From the NCBI RefSeq assembly GCF_002949735.1, contig NZ_CP026681.1, positions 8,090,501 to 8,154,500 on the forward strand: 64,000 nt of DNA, written 5' to 3'. The notes beneath the pieces were generated by a model, which saw only the letters and a program-made list of their open reading frames with translations, was not told the DNA's origin and did not search any database. Shown piece after piece: positions 35,777-44,477 of the stretch. The DNA comes from Nostoc sp. 'Peltigera membranacea cyanobiont' N6. Its GTDB lineage: Bacteria > Cyanobacteriota > Cyanobacteriia > Cyanobacteriales > Nostocaceae. Both the position numbers and the translations under genes were made by a program. Within the stretch, counting starts at the first letter, position 1, and each line of letters opens with the position of its first letter.

Positions 35777-36297
35777 TGACATCCTAAAGAATCACGAGTT
35801 TGCACGCCTGTTTTGGAATTCACACCACTGGCTTTTTGACACAGTTCTTTGATTTGTGCCCGATCCAAAATTGCATCTGTAAAATCTGCACCGTCTATAT
35901 TTACATCATTAAATATGGCGCGGAGCAAAAGAGCTTCTTTGAAAACTGCATCACTCAAATCGGCCTTAGTCAAGTTTACCTGATCGACCATTGCATTAGT
36001 TAAATCCGCTCCGTGGAGATTTGCTTTTGTCATCACAGAAGCACTCATAACTGCTCCCCGCAAATCAGCATTTGAAAAATTAGCCAGTTCCATGTTGGCG
36101 TTAGAAAACTCCGCAGCTTGCAAACTTTCACCAGAAAAATCACGTCTTGACAACTCTGCATTACTAAATGACAGTGGATGAGTCCAGCTTACTGCTAGTG
36201 CAGGATTAGCCACGCACCATATAATAATTCCAAGTAGGAACGCCAACCATTGCCGCCAAAATATGCTGAGAGTCAATTTGGTGTTTAATTGCTGCAT
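35773..36297 (-). CDS. Exported pentapeptide-repeat protein
   Basis: A 174-residue protein with an N-terminal signal peptide (LAFLLGIIIWCVANPALAVSW) and about fifteen A(N/D)LxX repeats (NANMELANFSNADLRGAVMS, KANLHGADLTNAMVDQVNLT). It ends with a cysteine-containing tail (KELCQ ... SLGCQ). It should be periplasmic or in the thylakoid lumen, folded as a pentapeptide beta-helix. It overlaps purK by 4 bases (ATGA); the link to purine synthesis is not understood. Confidence 0.85.
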   Translation of the reverse strand: MQQLNTKLTLSIFWRQWLAFLLGIIIWCVANPALAVSWTHPLSFSNAELSRRDFSGESLQAAEFSNANMELANFSNADLRGAVMSASVMTKANLHGADLTNAMVDQVNLTKADLSDAVFKEALLLRAIFNDVNIDGADFTDAILDRAQIKELCQKASGVNSKTGVQTRDSLGCQ

Positions 36298-36439
36298 TTA
36301 ATTACCATATTTGAATATTAGCAGGGCTGACTGATTCTAATTGAGACTCGCAGCCTTGCTACTGGACTTGAGGGATGTGCATTTCCCTTGCTTAATATTT
36401 TGTAACGCAAAAAGGACAGATGCGACTCTTAAAATCTCT

Positions 36440-36560
36440 GCGTTCTCTGTGCCTCTGCGGTTTCAAAGTATTTTATCGAACCACAGAGGCAATAGAGTTG
36501 CCAGTGCGTTGCGGGGGTTCCCCCCGTTGTAGCACCTGGCGCAACACAGAGAAAAGAGGA
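36440..36560. repeat. Dispersed repeat interrupted by a second repeat
   Basis: An inverted pair built on CTCTGTGCCTCTGCGGTT and AACCACAGAGGC ... ACAGAG surrounds about 55 bases (36491-36545). The insert has its own inverted ends, GTTGCCAG and CTGGCGCAAC, and a GGGGG-TT-CCCCC hairpin. The outer repeat also occurs near 600-640 and the inserted one, in longer form, at 18860-18958. Confidence 0.7.
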
Positions 36561-36593
36561 ATTATTTATGAGTTGTAATTTCTGATGGGAGAG

Positions 36594-37304
36594 TTATGAC
36601 TGAATTATTGTATTTGAAGAATTACGAGTTAAAAGACCATCTTCCATTTCTACGATGCGATCGGCTATATCTAAAATACGGTTGTCGTGTGTAACTAATA
36701 AGATCGTGGTTCCCTGATTTTTGGCTAGACTCTGCATTATTTCGACAACATCGCGTCCTGATTGTTTGTCTAATGCGGCTGTTGGTTCGTCTGCTAGTAC
36801 TAGTGGAGGGCGATTCACTAGGGCGCGGGCGATCGCAATTCTTTGTTTTTGTCCACCAGAAAGATTGTCTGGGTAGTAATCAACTCGTTCTTCTAGACCA
36901 ACTGACCCCAGCATGGCTTTTGATTTAGCCACTGCTTCTGTTTGAGAAATATTATTGTTCAACTCGACTGCCATTTGCACATTTTGCTTTGCGGTCAAGA
37001 ACCCTAGCAAATTGTGAGCTTGGAAAATATAACCGATGTTGCGTCGCATCTGTACCAGTTTGTTTTGACTGACACCAACGAGTTCTTCACCTAAAAATTT
37101 CAAACTTCCTTCTTGTACAGACCGCAAACCACCAATTAAGCTCAGTAATGTGGTTTTACCTGAACCGGATGGCCCGGTCATAATTACAATTTCGCCTGAA
37201 TAAATTTCTAGGTTGATGTCAAATAATATCTGTTTTTTCAGCGAGCCTTTACCATAGTAGTGATTGAGATTTTTAATGGCAATTACAGGTTCTTTTTCCA
37301 TCAT
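36594..37304 (-). CDS. devA: DevA-type ABC exporter ATPase
   Basis: This 236-residue ATPase of the DevBCA/MacB class carries Walker A GPSGSGKTT, the Q-loop in YIFQAHNLLGFLTA, the signature LSGGQKQR, Walker B PLVLADEPTAALDKQSG and THD in the switch. It follows devC on the same strand at 126 bases. In Anabaena the DevBCA complex with TolC exports glycolipids for the heterocyst envelope, but Nostoc genomes hold several paralogous sets with other or unknown cargo, so the symbol marks the family only. Confidence 0.85.
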   Translation of the reverse strand: MMEKEPVIAIKNLNHYYGKGSLKKQILFDINLEIYSGEIVIMTGPSGSGKTTLLSLIGGLRSVQEGSLKFLGEELVGVSQNKLVQMRRNIGYIFQAHNLLGFLTAKQNVQMAVELNNNISQTEAVAKSKAMLGSVGLEERVDYYPDNLSGGQKQRIAIARALVNRPPLVLADEPTAALDKQSGRDVVEIMQSLAKNQGTTILLVTHDNRILDIADRIVEMEDGLLTRNSSNTIIQS

Positions 37305-37430
37305 ATTTTTGTAAGTTATAAGTTAGAATTTCCAAAATTGAACTGGAGGTTGAATCAGAAATTAGGTTTTCTTAACCATCAATCATAAGTGGTATTTATT
37401 AATGGAAAATTTTAATTAAGATTAAATTAA

Positions 37431-38585
37431 TTAAAAGATATCTGCTGGATCGGCGGAACGTAATTTGCGGACTGCGATCGCACCGGAAATAATACACATT
37501 AACATGGTTAAAATCAACACCATTACAGCACGATCGAAACTCATAAAAACTGGTAGTAGGGTTGCATCTCTCGCGCTACTATACATAAATAATGAAAAAA
37601 TAATTCCAGGGAAATATCCTAAAACTGCTAATAGCAAAGCTTCTTGAAGAATAACCATTAACAAATAATTTTGTGTATAACCTATTGCCTTAAGAGTAGC
37701 GTACTCAGCTAAATGATCTGCAACTTCTGTATAAAGAATTTGATAAACAATCACAGTTCCTACAATGAAACCCATGACAGTCCCTAATGTGAAAATAAAG
37801 CCAATAGCTGTACTATTTGCCCAATAATTCCGCTCAAATTCAATAAACTCTTGTTTCGTCAAAACATTTACCTCTTTAGGTAAATATTTTCGTAACTCTT
37901 GGGTAACAACTTCAGCATCGGCTCCTGGTTTTAATCTAATCAGTCCAATATCAATTAATCCTGGTTGACGATTACTGAATATTCGCAGAAAGTTAACATC
38001 ACTTGTAATCAAATTTCCATCTGCGCCGAATGATGCACCTAATGTAAATAATCCCCCTACTTTAATTTGCCGCCTTCGTACTTCTGCTGTTACGGTCTTT
38101 CCTTGGTCATAAGTAGCAGCAATGGGCCCATATTCTACCCTAGAAGAACGGTCAAATAGAACTACATCAGGCAGCTTAAGTTTATCTAAATTTTCCTGAA
38201 CGCCAGGTAAGTTAACTATATTAGTTTCTGGGTTCATTCCAAATATCAGGATACTACGAGGACGACCTGTTATAGGATTCTTCCAGATTGTAAAGTCCAA
38301 ATATATAGGATGTACTGATTGGACTGCGGGTAAATCTAAAGCTTTATATAACCGTCTTTGAGAAAAGCTCCTCATTGCCAAAACAGCACTAGATTGACTG
38401 TTAATTAAAACAATATCGCCCTGCAAGCTGCTATGAAATCGAACGTTACTATAATACAAAGCATCTCGAAAGCCGAGTTGCATAAACATCAAGATATCAG
38501 CAAAGGCAATTCCTGCCAAAGCTACAGCTAGTCGAGTTTTTTCTCTTGTTAGTTGTAGCCACGACAGAGGTATTTTTTGATTCAT
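37431..38585 (-). CDS. devC: DevC-type ABC exporter permease
   Basis: The 384-residue protein has an N-terminal helix after IPLSWLQLTREKTRLAVALA, a large periplasmic domain (about 45-255), and three C-terminal helices in the FtsX arrangement, with LAEYATLKAIGYT before the second. The ATG at 38585 matches the usual DevC start (MN-KIPLSWLQL); an ATG five codons upstream is possible. It is the middle gene of devB-devC-devA. Confidence 0.9.
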   Translation of the reverse strand: MNQKIPLSWLQLTREKTRLAVALAGIAFADILMFMQLGFRDALYYSNVRFHSSLQGDIVLINSQSSAVLAMRSFSQRRLYKALDLPAVQSVHPIYLDFTIWKNPITGRPRSILIFGMNPETNIVNLPGVQENLDKLKLPDVVLFDRSSRVEYGPIAATYDQGKTVTAEVRRRQIKVGGLFTLGASFGADGNLITSDVNFLRIFSNRQPGLIDIGLIRLKPGADAEVVTQELRKYLPKEVNVLTKQEFIEFERNYWANSTAIGFIFTLGTVMGFIVGTVIVYQILYTEVADHLAEYATLKAIGYTQNYLLMVILQEALLLAVLGYFPGIIFSLFMYSSARDATLLPVFMSFDRAVMVLILTMLMCIISGAIAVRKLRSADPADIF

Positions 38586-38778
38586 TTTATATGCATCCAA
38601 GCACAGTTAGAATAATTCGTAATTTGGTTTTGTAGCAGAGATTTAGAAAGAGCCGCAAGAATTGACGCTTCTATCAAATTTATAGAATGTTGAAAATGGA
38701 TGAAACAGCCTAATTAAGAAGATTACCAATCCAAAATATCAAATCACAAATTGGTAATACTGTTCATCTATAACTTGG

Positions 38779-40203
38779 TTAATTATTAATTTCGACAACA
38801 ACTTTAGCGTAAGTTAAACCAGAAACTTTCTGGCTATCTTCTGAAGGCAGAGCAATTTTCACTTCTACTACTCTGGCATCCACATCTGCTGCTGGATCTG
38901 TATTCAGCACGTCTTTTTTACCAATTTTTCTGCCAATTTCAGTGACAGTTCCCTTTAATTCGCCGCTAAATGCTCCATTATCGCTGTTGATAGTGGCGTT
39001 TTGACCAATCCGCACTTTACCAATGCTGTCTTCAGGGACTTCAGCAATCACATACATTTGGCTGGTTTGTCCAATTTCAGCAATACCATTTGCACCTATG
39101 GCTTCGCCTGACTTGGTGTAAACCTTTAAAATCTCTCCAGCGATTGGTGCTTGAACGTAGCTTAACCTTAGTTCTGCTTCGGCTTTTCTGACATTTGCGA
39201 TCGCATTACTAACTTGAGCTTGCGCTACTTGCACATCGGTAGGACTCACATCCATTATTCTGCTCAGTTTGGCCTTTTCTTCATCGATTTGTCTTTGCAA
39301 AGTTGCTAAAGTTTTGTCACGGTTAACTTTGGCTTCAATTAGCTGCTGTTGCAAAGTTGCTAAATTTTGTATTTGGTTAGCTCTAGCCTCAGCAAGTTGC
39401 TGTCGTACAGTTGCTAATGTCTGCTTGAGGGTAGCTTGGCTTTCAGCCACTTGCTGATTAGCAGTTACTGCACTCAAACGTCTACTATCCCGCTCTTGCT
39501 GAGAAATCGCCCCTTCTTTGTATAAAAAATCATAGCGTCCAGCATCAACTTGGGCATTGCGCTGTTGGGCTTTAATCCGCGTAAGCGTTGCTCTGAGAGT
39601 TTCTCTTTGCCCGCTGAGTTCAGCTTCTAGGCGATTTACTGTAGCTTGTTGGACAAGTTTATCTCCACTTAACTGGGCTGCAATTCGCGCGATCGTTGCT
39701 TGTTGACCATCCCTTTCGCCAATAAACTGCGCTTGTAAGCGAGCAACAACTGCTCTTTGAGCTTGAATATCTCTTGGAGATCCAGCCCTGACTTGCGCTA
39801 AATTCGCACGAGATTCTTGCACTTTGGCTTTTGCCTCTTCTAGTCCGGCTATTTGGGTATCGCGGTTATCCAAAATTGCCACAATTTGGCCTTGCTTTAC
39901 CTGTTCACCCTCTCTCACCAGAAGTTGCTGAATTCGTGATGATGGCGCTAATCCCGATGATGGGGCGGATAATTTAACAACTTCGCCTCGCGGTTCCAAA
40001 CGCCCTACAGCACTAATGCTATTGGTAGATGGCATTACGGGTGCGGGTGTAGAGAGTTTTTTCAGCTGCTCAATTTTCGCTGTACCTAGTATCCCAGCAG
40101 CGATTACTACTGGCACAGCTACAGCGATACCCCACCAAATCTTAGGTTGTTCTTGATTAAGTGCCTGCTCAGTTGGCTTTGGCTTTTCAGTCACCCTTGA
40201 CAT
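38779..40203 (-). CDS. devB: DevB-type membrane fusion protein
   Basis: A 474-residue HlyD-family periplasmic adaptor. A membrane helix lies at about residues 25-43, followed by a lipoyl half (VKLSAPSSGLAP, LLVREGEQVKQGQIVAILDN), a long alpha-helical hairpin (about 120-340) with repeated RAN/QATLxxxxAQL heptads, the second lipoyl half (LSYVQAPIAGEILKVYTKSG) and the beta-barrel domain. It would link DevC to an outer-membrane TolC channel. It leads the operon, with an 830-base spacer upstream. Confidence 0.92.
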   Translation of the reverse strand: MSRVTEKPKPTEQALNQEQPKIWWGIAVAVPVVIAAGILGTAKIEQLKKLSTPAPVMPSTNSISAVGRLEPRGEVVKLSAPSSGLAPSSRIQQLLVREGEQVKQGQIVAILDNRDTQIAGLEEAKAKVQESRANLAQVRAGSPRDIQAQRAVVARLQAQFIGERDGQQATIARIAAQLSGDKLVQQATVNRLEAELSGQRETLRATLTRIKAQQRNAQVDAGRYDFLYKEGAISQQERDSRRLSAVTANQQVAESQATLKQTLATVRQQLAEARANQIQNLATLQQQLIEAKVNRDKTLATLQRQIDEEKAKLSRIMDVSPTDVQVAQAQVSNAIANVRKAEAELRLSYVQAPIAGEILKVYTKSGEAIGANGIAEIGQTSQMYVIAEVPEDSIGKVRIGQNATINSDNGAFSGELKGTVTEIGRKIGKKDVLNTDPAADVDARVVEVKIALPSEDSQKVSGLTYAKVVVEINN

Positions 40204-41035
40204 AGTATGTTGCCCGTTTACCTGAATTGTGCTGATGGAAGTAAAATAAAAGGGTTTTTAATCAACAGCCAGCTGCTTTAGGACAAACAACAGTGGTTTA
40301 AAGCTGGGTATGGCTTAAAATCCATTGCCTAATGGAACGCTCAACACTATGGCTTTACAAAATGGTGTTTTCTATAGCATGTCTTCTTTTGTATGCAACA
40401 CACTTACCTCTCTGCTTTTAGGAGAGAGGCTTTGAGGCTTACTCCCCAACGCTAGCAGGGAAAGGCTGGAGGGTTAGGTATGTATTGAAACCAAGAAGCG
40501 CTATAGTAGCTGGCTATTCAATAACTCTGAGTATTATTGAGACATGAGTGCAATGGGAATTAGCAGAATTCACAAGCACGATGAATCTAGATGTAGAGAC
40601 GCTATGTATCACATTTCTACACAAAATTCCAAATTGGTATGATGCGGTACTGTACTGCTACATTCACTACGACTACAGTTAGTCACAAAATTGAAAAGAA
40701 ACATCAAAAATAGACTGTTGCCTTTTTTGGATACAATCTTGTTACAAAAACTAGTCTTCCTTAAGTGAATGAATGATTAACTAACTAAAAAATGTCTGTC
40801 AACTTGAGCATTCCTAACATCAGAGTTTCCTTAACTTTCTGGTCAATGAATTAGCAGAGCTAGTTGCTTGCACCTACCAAGACAACAAACCATTTTGTGA
40901 TATTTGCTTCAAAGACCTGACTATTTTCCCTGTTGCTGTTTTGGGACTCCATTAAACTCTCGTTGAATGAATTCTACATTTATCTGTTATGCGAAAACGT
41001 AACAGAACCTACAGATAGGTGAGATGGGAAGATGA
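40204..41035. other. Long spacer upstream of devB
   Basis: 830 bases with no supportable gene. A dispersed repeat (stem CCTCTCTGCTTTTAGGAGAGAGG and GGAGGGTTAGG) lies at 40405-40488, oriented opposite to its relative near 24.7 kb. I searched by eye for an NtcA site (GTA-N8-TAC) near devB and found only near misses: GTA and TAC spaced by 9 or 11. Confidence 0.45.
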
Positions 41036-41773
41036 TTAAGTTGGGAGATCGAATAAAACTGTGGTCATATAATTTTCTGCCCAAGCTGGGCCAAAGGCTT
41101 TTTCTAGTACGCGACGGGTTTTATCGTTTTGCTGCTGTTTGGTGCAGTAGTTGTGTTGTCCGGCGAGATTTTGTGTAACTTGTTCAACTGAAACTGGATT
41201 AGAAGCGATCGCTTGGGTACAATGAATGTCTAAAAAGTCTCGCACCCGCGACAGAAACATTGCTTCTTCTTCTGGGGAACTAGGGCGCACAAATATGCAG
41301 AAATCCGAAAAAATATTTCCCCATTCTGGTAATTCACGGGGTTGGGAAAAGTTAAGCACTTTTAGCTGTGTCAGTGCTGTAGTATAAGATTCTGGTAAGG
41401 TGCGCTCTGCTTGGATAGGAGAAAGGTCTGCGATCGCTGCACTAATTTGACCTCTACCCCCTACTAAATCGCAACCAAACATCGGTAGGTTGTATTCTGG
41501 ACGCGGAAACATGACACAGTGCAAAATATCCAGCATATTTCCGATTTTCGCCAGTTCCAAATGCATTTTCCGAAACTGGGGCGTTTGATAGCAACGGTTT
41601 TCAATCGTTAGTTTTTCGCCTTCTAGTCTACCTTCCACATACCCCAACTCATCAGGCAAATGGTAGGGCGATAGATCCAGGTGCTGATGCCAAGCTGCCT
41701 CAATACAATCAGCTAGCTGACGAATTAGGGGATGTTGTTGCTCACGCAGCGAGGGCATAGAAGTAAATGACAT
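41036..41773 (-). CDS. pcyA: Phycocyanobilin:ferredoxin oxidoreductase PcyA
   Basis: PcyA reduces biliverdin IXalpha by four electrons from ferredoxin to phycocyanobilin, the chromophore of phycobiliproteins and cyanobacterial phytochromes. The 245-residue protein contains LGYVEGRLEGEKLTIENRCY and TPQFRKMHLELAK, with the active-site Glu73, His85 (DILHCV) and Asp102 (FGCD) matching the known catalytic residues of the Synechocystis enzyme at a constant offset of three. It ends with NDKTRRVLEKAFGPAWAENY. Confidence 0.96.
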   Translation of the reverse strand: MSFTSMPSLREQQHPLIRQLADCIEAAWHQHLDLSPYHLPDELGYVEGRLEGEKLTIENRCYQTPQFRKMHLELAKIGNMLDILHCVMFPRPEYNLPMFGCDLVGGRGQISAAIADLSPIQAERTLPESYTTALTQLKVLNFSQPRELPEWGNIFSDFCIFVRPSSPEEEAMFLSRVRDFLDIHCTQAIASNPVSVEQVTQNLAGQHNYCTKQQQNDKTRRVLEKAFGPAWAENYMTTVLFDLPT

Positions 41774-41816
41774 AAGCTAGTTGGGAATGCGATCTAATGC
41801 TCAGTCTACAACCTGT

Positions 41817-41852
41817 TGTTTGTCATTTGTCATTTGTCATTTGTCATTGGTT
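41817..41852. repeat. STRR heptamers (TTTGTCA)
   Basis: Four to five units of TTTGTCA lie between maf and pcyA, immediately upstream of pcyA's promoter region. Confidence 0.88.
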
Positions 41853-41871
41853 AATAACTTTAGACAAGGGA

Positions 41872-42465
41872 CTATTGCCAGAAATCAGTGACATCGTATC
41901 CTAATTCTCCTAGCATCTGCCGCAGTAGGGGTAAACTGAGTCCGATTACGTTGCTGTGACAGCCTTCAATTTTTTCGACAAAGAAACTACCAAAACCTTC
42001 AATTGCAAAGGCTCCAGCACATTTGAGGGGTTCACCTGTGGCAACATAGGCTTTGATGGCGCGATCGCTCATTTGAGCAAAGTAAACTCTTGTAACTTGA
42101 GACTTGACTATTGTGCGGTTTTGGTATGGGTCAATTAAGGCGTGACCTGTGTACAAGTCACCAAAGCTACCTTGCATTATCTGCCAACGAGCGATCGCTT
42201 CCGAAATGTCTGCTGGCTTGCCATGAATTTCACCATTCATAAACAAAACTGAATCACAACCCATAATCAAAGCCGATTCAAACTGTGGGGCTACAGTTTC
42301 TGCCTTATATTGAGCAAGAGTTTTGACCAATTCTGCTGGTTCGCTTAATTGGATTTGCGACTCATCAAAATCACTAGCTCGAACTATCGGTTCAATACCA
42401 ACAGTTTGCAGCAAGCGGCGACGGGCTGGCGAAGCTGAAGCAAGTACAAAAGGTGGAATTTTCAT
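41872..42465 (-). CDS. Maf-like nucleoside triphosphate pyrophosphatase
   Basis: The 197-residue protein starts with the Maf signature LASASPARRRLLQTVG and keeps the catalytic Asp region GCDSVLFMNGEIHGKP. The family hydrolyses non-canonical or excess NTPs and has been linked to arrest of septum formation. The C-terminal CAGAFAIEGFGSFFVEKIEG and CHSNVIGLSLPLL motifs match Maf/YhdE-type proteins. It precedes pcyA by about 100 bases of STRR sequence. Confidence 0.93.
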   Translation of the reverse strand: MKIPPFVLASASPARRRLLQTVGIEPIVRASDFDESQIQLSEPAELVKTLAQYKAETVAPQFESALIMGCDSVLFMNGEIHGKPADISEAIARWQIMQGSFGDLYTGHALIDPYQNRTIVKSQVTRVYFAQMSDRAIKAYVATGEPLKCAGAFAIEGFGSFFVEKIEGCHSNVIGLSLPLLRQMLGELGYDVTDFWQ

Positions 42466-42551
42466 AAGTAAAATTTATAAAAAACTTGTTAATTGGGTAT
42501 GGGGCATAGGTGATTAAATTTCTTCTCTATCCCCCACTCCCTATTCCCCAA

Positions 42552-43097
42552 TTAATAAACAGAAAAAGAATTTACAACCTCATCAATCATTCCTTTAACT
42601 CTCTGCCAGCGTTTTTCAGGAATTGAGGCGTTGAGGGTAAAAAGTTTACCACGACTAACAGCGACGCTGGCGATGTTGTGCCGTTCCTGTTTATTGGCGA
42701 GTTTAACCTCATACTCTAAAAGGTAATATGTTTTACCGTCTACTTCTCGCTCTGCGGCATTGACTAATTCAGCCGAACGACCAGAGTCAGGAGGCGCAAG
42801 GGCAGCTTTTCCTAACTTATATCCTACTTCTGTTGGCGTTCCTAATTCTGACAAAGTTTTGCCTTCTGGAACTGGGCTAATCACAACAGAAACATTTTCA
42901 GACACCTCAATCAAATCGTGGAAAACCACATCTGGGCCGTTAGCAACTTTAACTTGCAGCCAGCCGTTAGGATATAAAAACTGATAGCCATCACTAGAGT
43001 CTATAAAGCTTTTGAGTCCCGCCGCCGCCGCTACATCAGAATTACTTAGGCTGAAACTCAACACCAATAGCAAAATTAATACAATTCGTTTCCACAT
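42552..43097 (-). CDS. psbP: PsbP-like photosystem II protein (CyanoP)
   Basis: The 181-residue protein has a signal peptide (IVLILLLVLSFSLSNSDVAAAA) and a PsbP fold: FIDSSDGYQFLYPNGWLQVK, VVFHDLIEVSENVSVVISPV, and TYYLLEYEVKL ... HNIASVAVSRGKLFTLNAS. CyanoP associates with photosystem II on the lumen side, probably in early assembly. Cyanobacterial PsbP is often a lipoprotein, but no cysteine is present at the cleavage region here, so it would be soluble in the lumen unless the start is wrong. It sits 86 bases upstream of maf. Confidence 0.92.
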   Translation of the reverse strand: MWKRIVLILLLVLSFSLSNSDVAAAAGLKSFIDSSDGYQFLYPNGWLQVKVANGPDVVFHDLIEVSENVSVVISPVPEGKTLSELGTPTEVGYKLGKAALAPPDSGRSAELVNAAEREVDGKTYYLLEYEVKLANKQERHNIASVAVSRGKLFTLNASIPEKRWQRVKGMIDEVVNSFSVY

Positions 43098-43487
43098 TTA
43101 TACAGATTCCTTTGGGCTGGAGACAACACCAGGCTTGGATAATTTATCGTTATTATTCTCCCACCAACAGGGACGCTTCGGATGAGCCATTAGATGTTGA
43201 CTAGATGTTGACAAATACTCCCTGGTGTATGAACTTACTGATGAAGCGGTGTGAAATTATCTCCCTTGCCTCTTCTTCAATCCATCTTTCTTGGCTAGAA
43301 ACTCACTCAGGGTTGCTTCTGTATACACGATAGGATTTAGCGACTTTTGCAAGAGGTCTATTTTCTCAAAAACAGATTTTGTATTGACTTTACTATCATC
43401 TTATTTGGGCGAGAAAAGAGAGATGATCGCTAATTGTCCCCAAATACGAAACTCAAATTTACGCTTATATTATTGGCAAAGTTTTCT
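43098..43487. other. Divergent promoter region
   Basis: About 390 bases between psbP (leftward) and the binding-protein gene (rightward). A small direct repeat AGATGTTGACT/AGATGTTGACA lies near 43191-43212. TTGACT at 43385 might be a -35 box for the rightward operon, but no matching -10 is clear. No gene is seen. Confidence 0.4.
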
Positions 43488-44468
43488 ATGTTTAAACTAT
43501 TTAGACACATTAGTATTTTTCTGATTACCACCTGTTTACTATTTGCTTGTCACGCTTGGGCACCAACCGAATTCAAACATCCTCCCTTGAAAGTACAATT
43601 TGGATCTTTCATTGGGGAGTATCCAGGTATCATTGCTCAAGAGAAAGGATTCTTCAAAGCTCAAGGTGTAGATGTAGAAATGATTTATAAACTATACAAC
43701 AAATTGGAACAAGCAAACTTCAGTGCAGGTAAGTATGACGGTATTTCATTATCTATAGGAAGTATTATCATCTTGAGTGCCACAAATCCAGATATACAAG
43801 GTGTGCTAGTTATAGATGAATCAACAGGAGCAGATGTGGTAGTTGCCCAATCACAAATTAAAACCGTCACTGACTTGAAAGGGAAAAAACTAGGCGCAAA
43901 TCTAGGCGGTTTTAGTGAAGTTTTCGTGACTGAGATGTTTAAAAGTGCCAACTTAACCAGCGATGATGTGAAGTTGGTTAAATTAGAGGCTTTAGAAATT
44001 CCTCAAGGACTGAAAAATAATGTTATTCAAGCCGGACACACTTGGGAACCTCATCTTTCTAAAGTTATTAAATTAGGAGGACATATCATATTTACCAGCA
44101 AACAAACTCCTGGCTTGATTGTAGATATGATTATTTTTCGCGGTGATATAGTCCGCGATCGCCCCGAAGACATTCGGGCATTTGTGCGAGGATGGCTGCA
44201 AGCCTCGGCGTACTGGAAGGCAAATGTTCAAGAAGGAAATGCGATCGTCAGCAAAGCGTTAAAAATTCCTACTAGTACACTTTCTTTAGATGGAGTAAAC
44301 TTAACTAATTTAGGTGAAAATCAAAAATTATTTCAATCTAGTAACCCTAATTCCATTTACAAAACTGCCAAGATATATGCAGATTTTTTTATTCGTGCTG
44401 GAAACGTGACGCGCATTCCTGAGCTAAAAAGTTTGTTTAATTCTTCCTTCTTGAACCCTGCCTCTTAA
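43488..44468 (+). CDS. NMT1/TauA-type substrate-binding lipoprotein
   Basis: The 326-residue protein has a lipobox (ITTCLLFACHAW, Cys at about residue 21) and a type 2 periplasmic-binding fold: LKVQFGSFIGEYPGIIAQEKGFF, then GADVVVAQSQIKTVTDLKGKK and GGFSEVFVTEMF. This is the group that binds thiamine precursors, sulfonates, nitrate or other small anions. The ATG at 43488 gives the lipoprotein start; the frame is open upstream to a TTG at 43434. No ABC permease or ATPase gene is nearby; instead a cyclase begins 9 bases after the stop, so the two form an operon. Confidence 0.87.
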   Translation: MFKLFRHISIFLITTCLLFACHAWAPTEFKHPPLKVQFGSFIGEYPGIIAQEKGFFKAQGVDVEMIYKLYNKLEQANFSAGKYDGISLSIGSIIILSATNPDIQGVLVIDESTGADVVVAQSQIKTVTDLKGKKLGANLGGFSEVFVTEMFKSANLTSDDVKLVKLEALEIPQGLKNNVIQAGHTWEPHLSKVIKLGGHIIFTSKQTPGLIVDMIIFRGDIVRDRPEDIRAFVRGWLQASAYWKANVQEGNAIVSKALKIPTSTLSLDGVNLTNLGENQKLFQSSNPNSIYKTAKIYADFFIRAGNVTRIPELKSLFNSSFLNPAS

Positions 44469-44477
44469 TTTAATGCC

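Noticed and set aside
40204..40700. NtcA binding site upstream of devB
   Set aside because: GTA and TAC pairs found are spaced 9 or 11 bases apart rather than 8.
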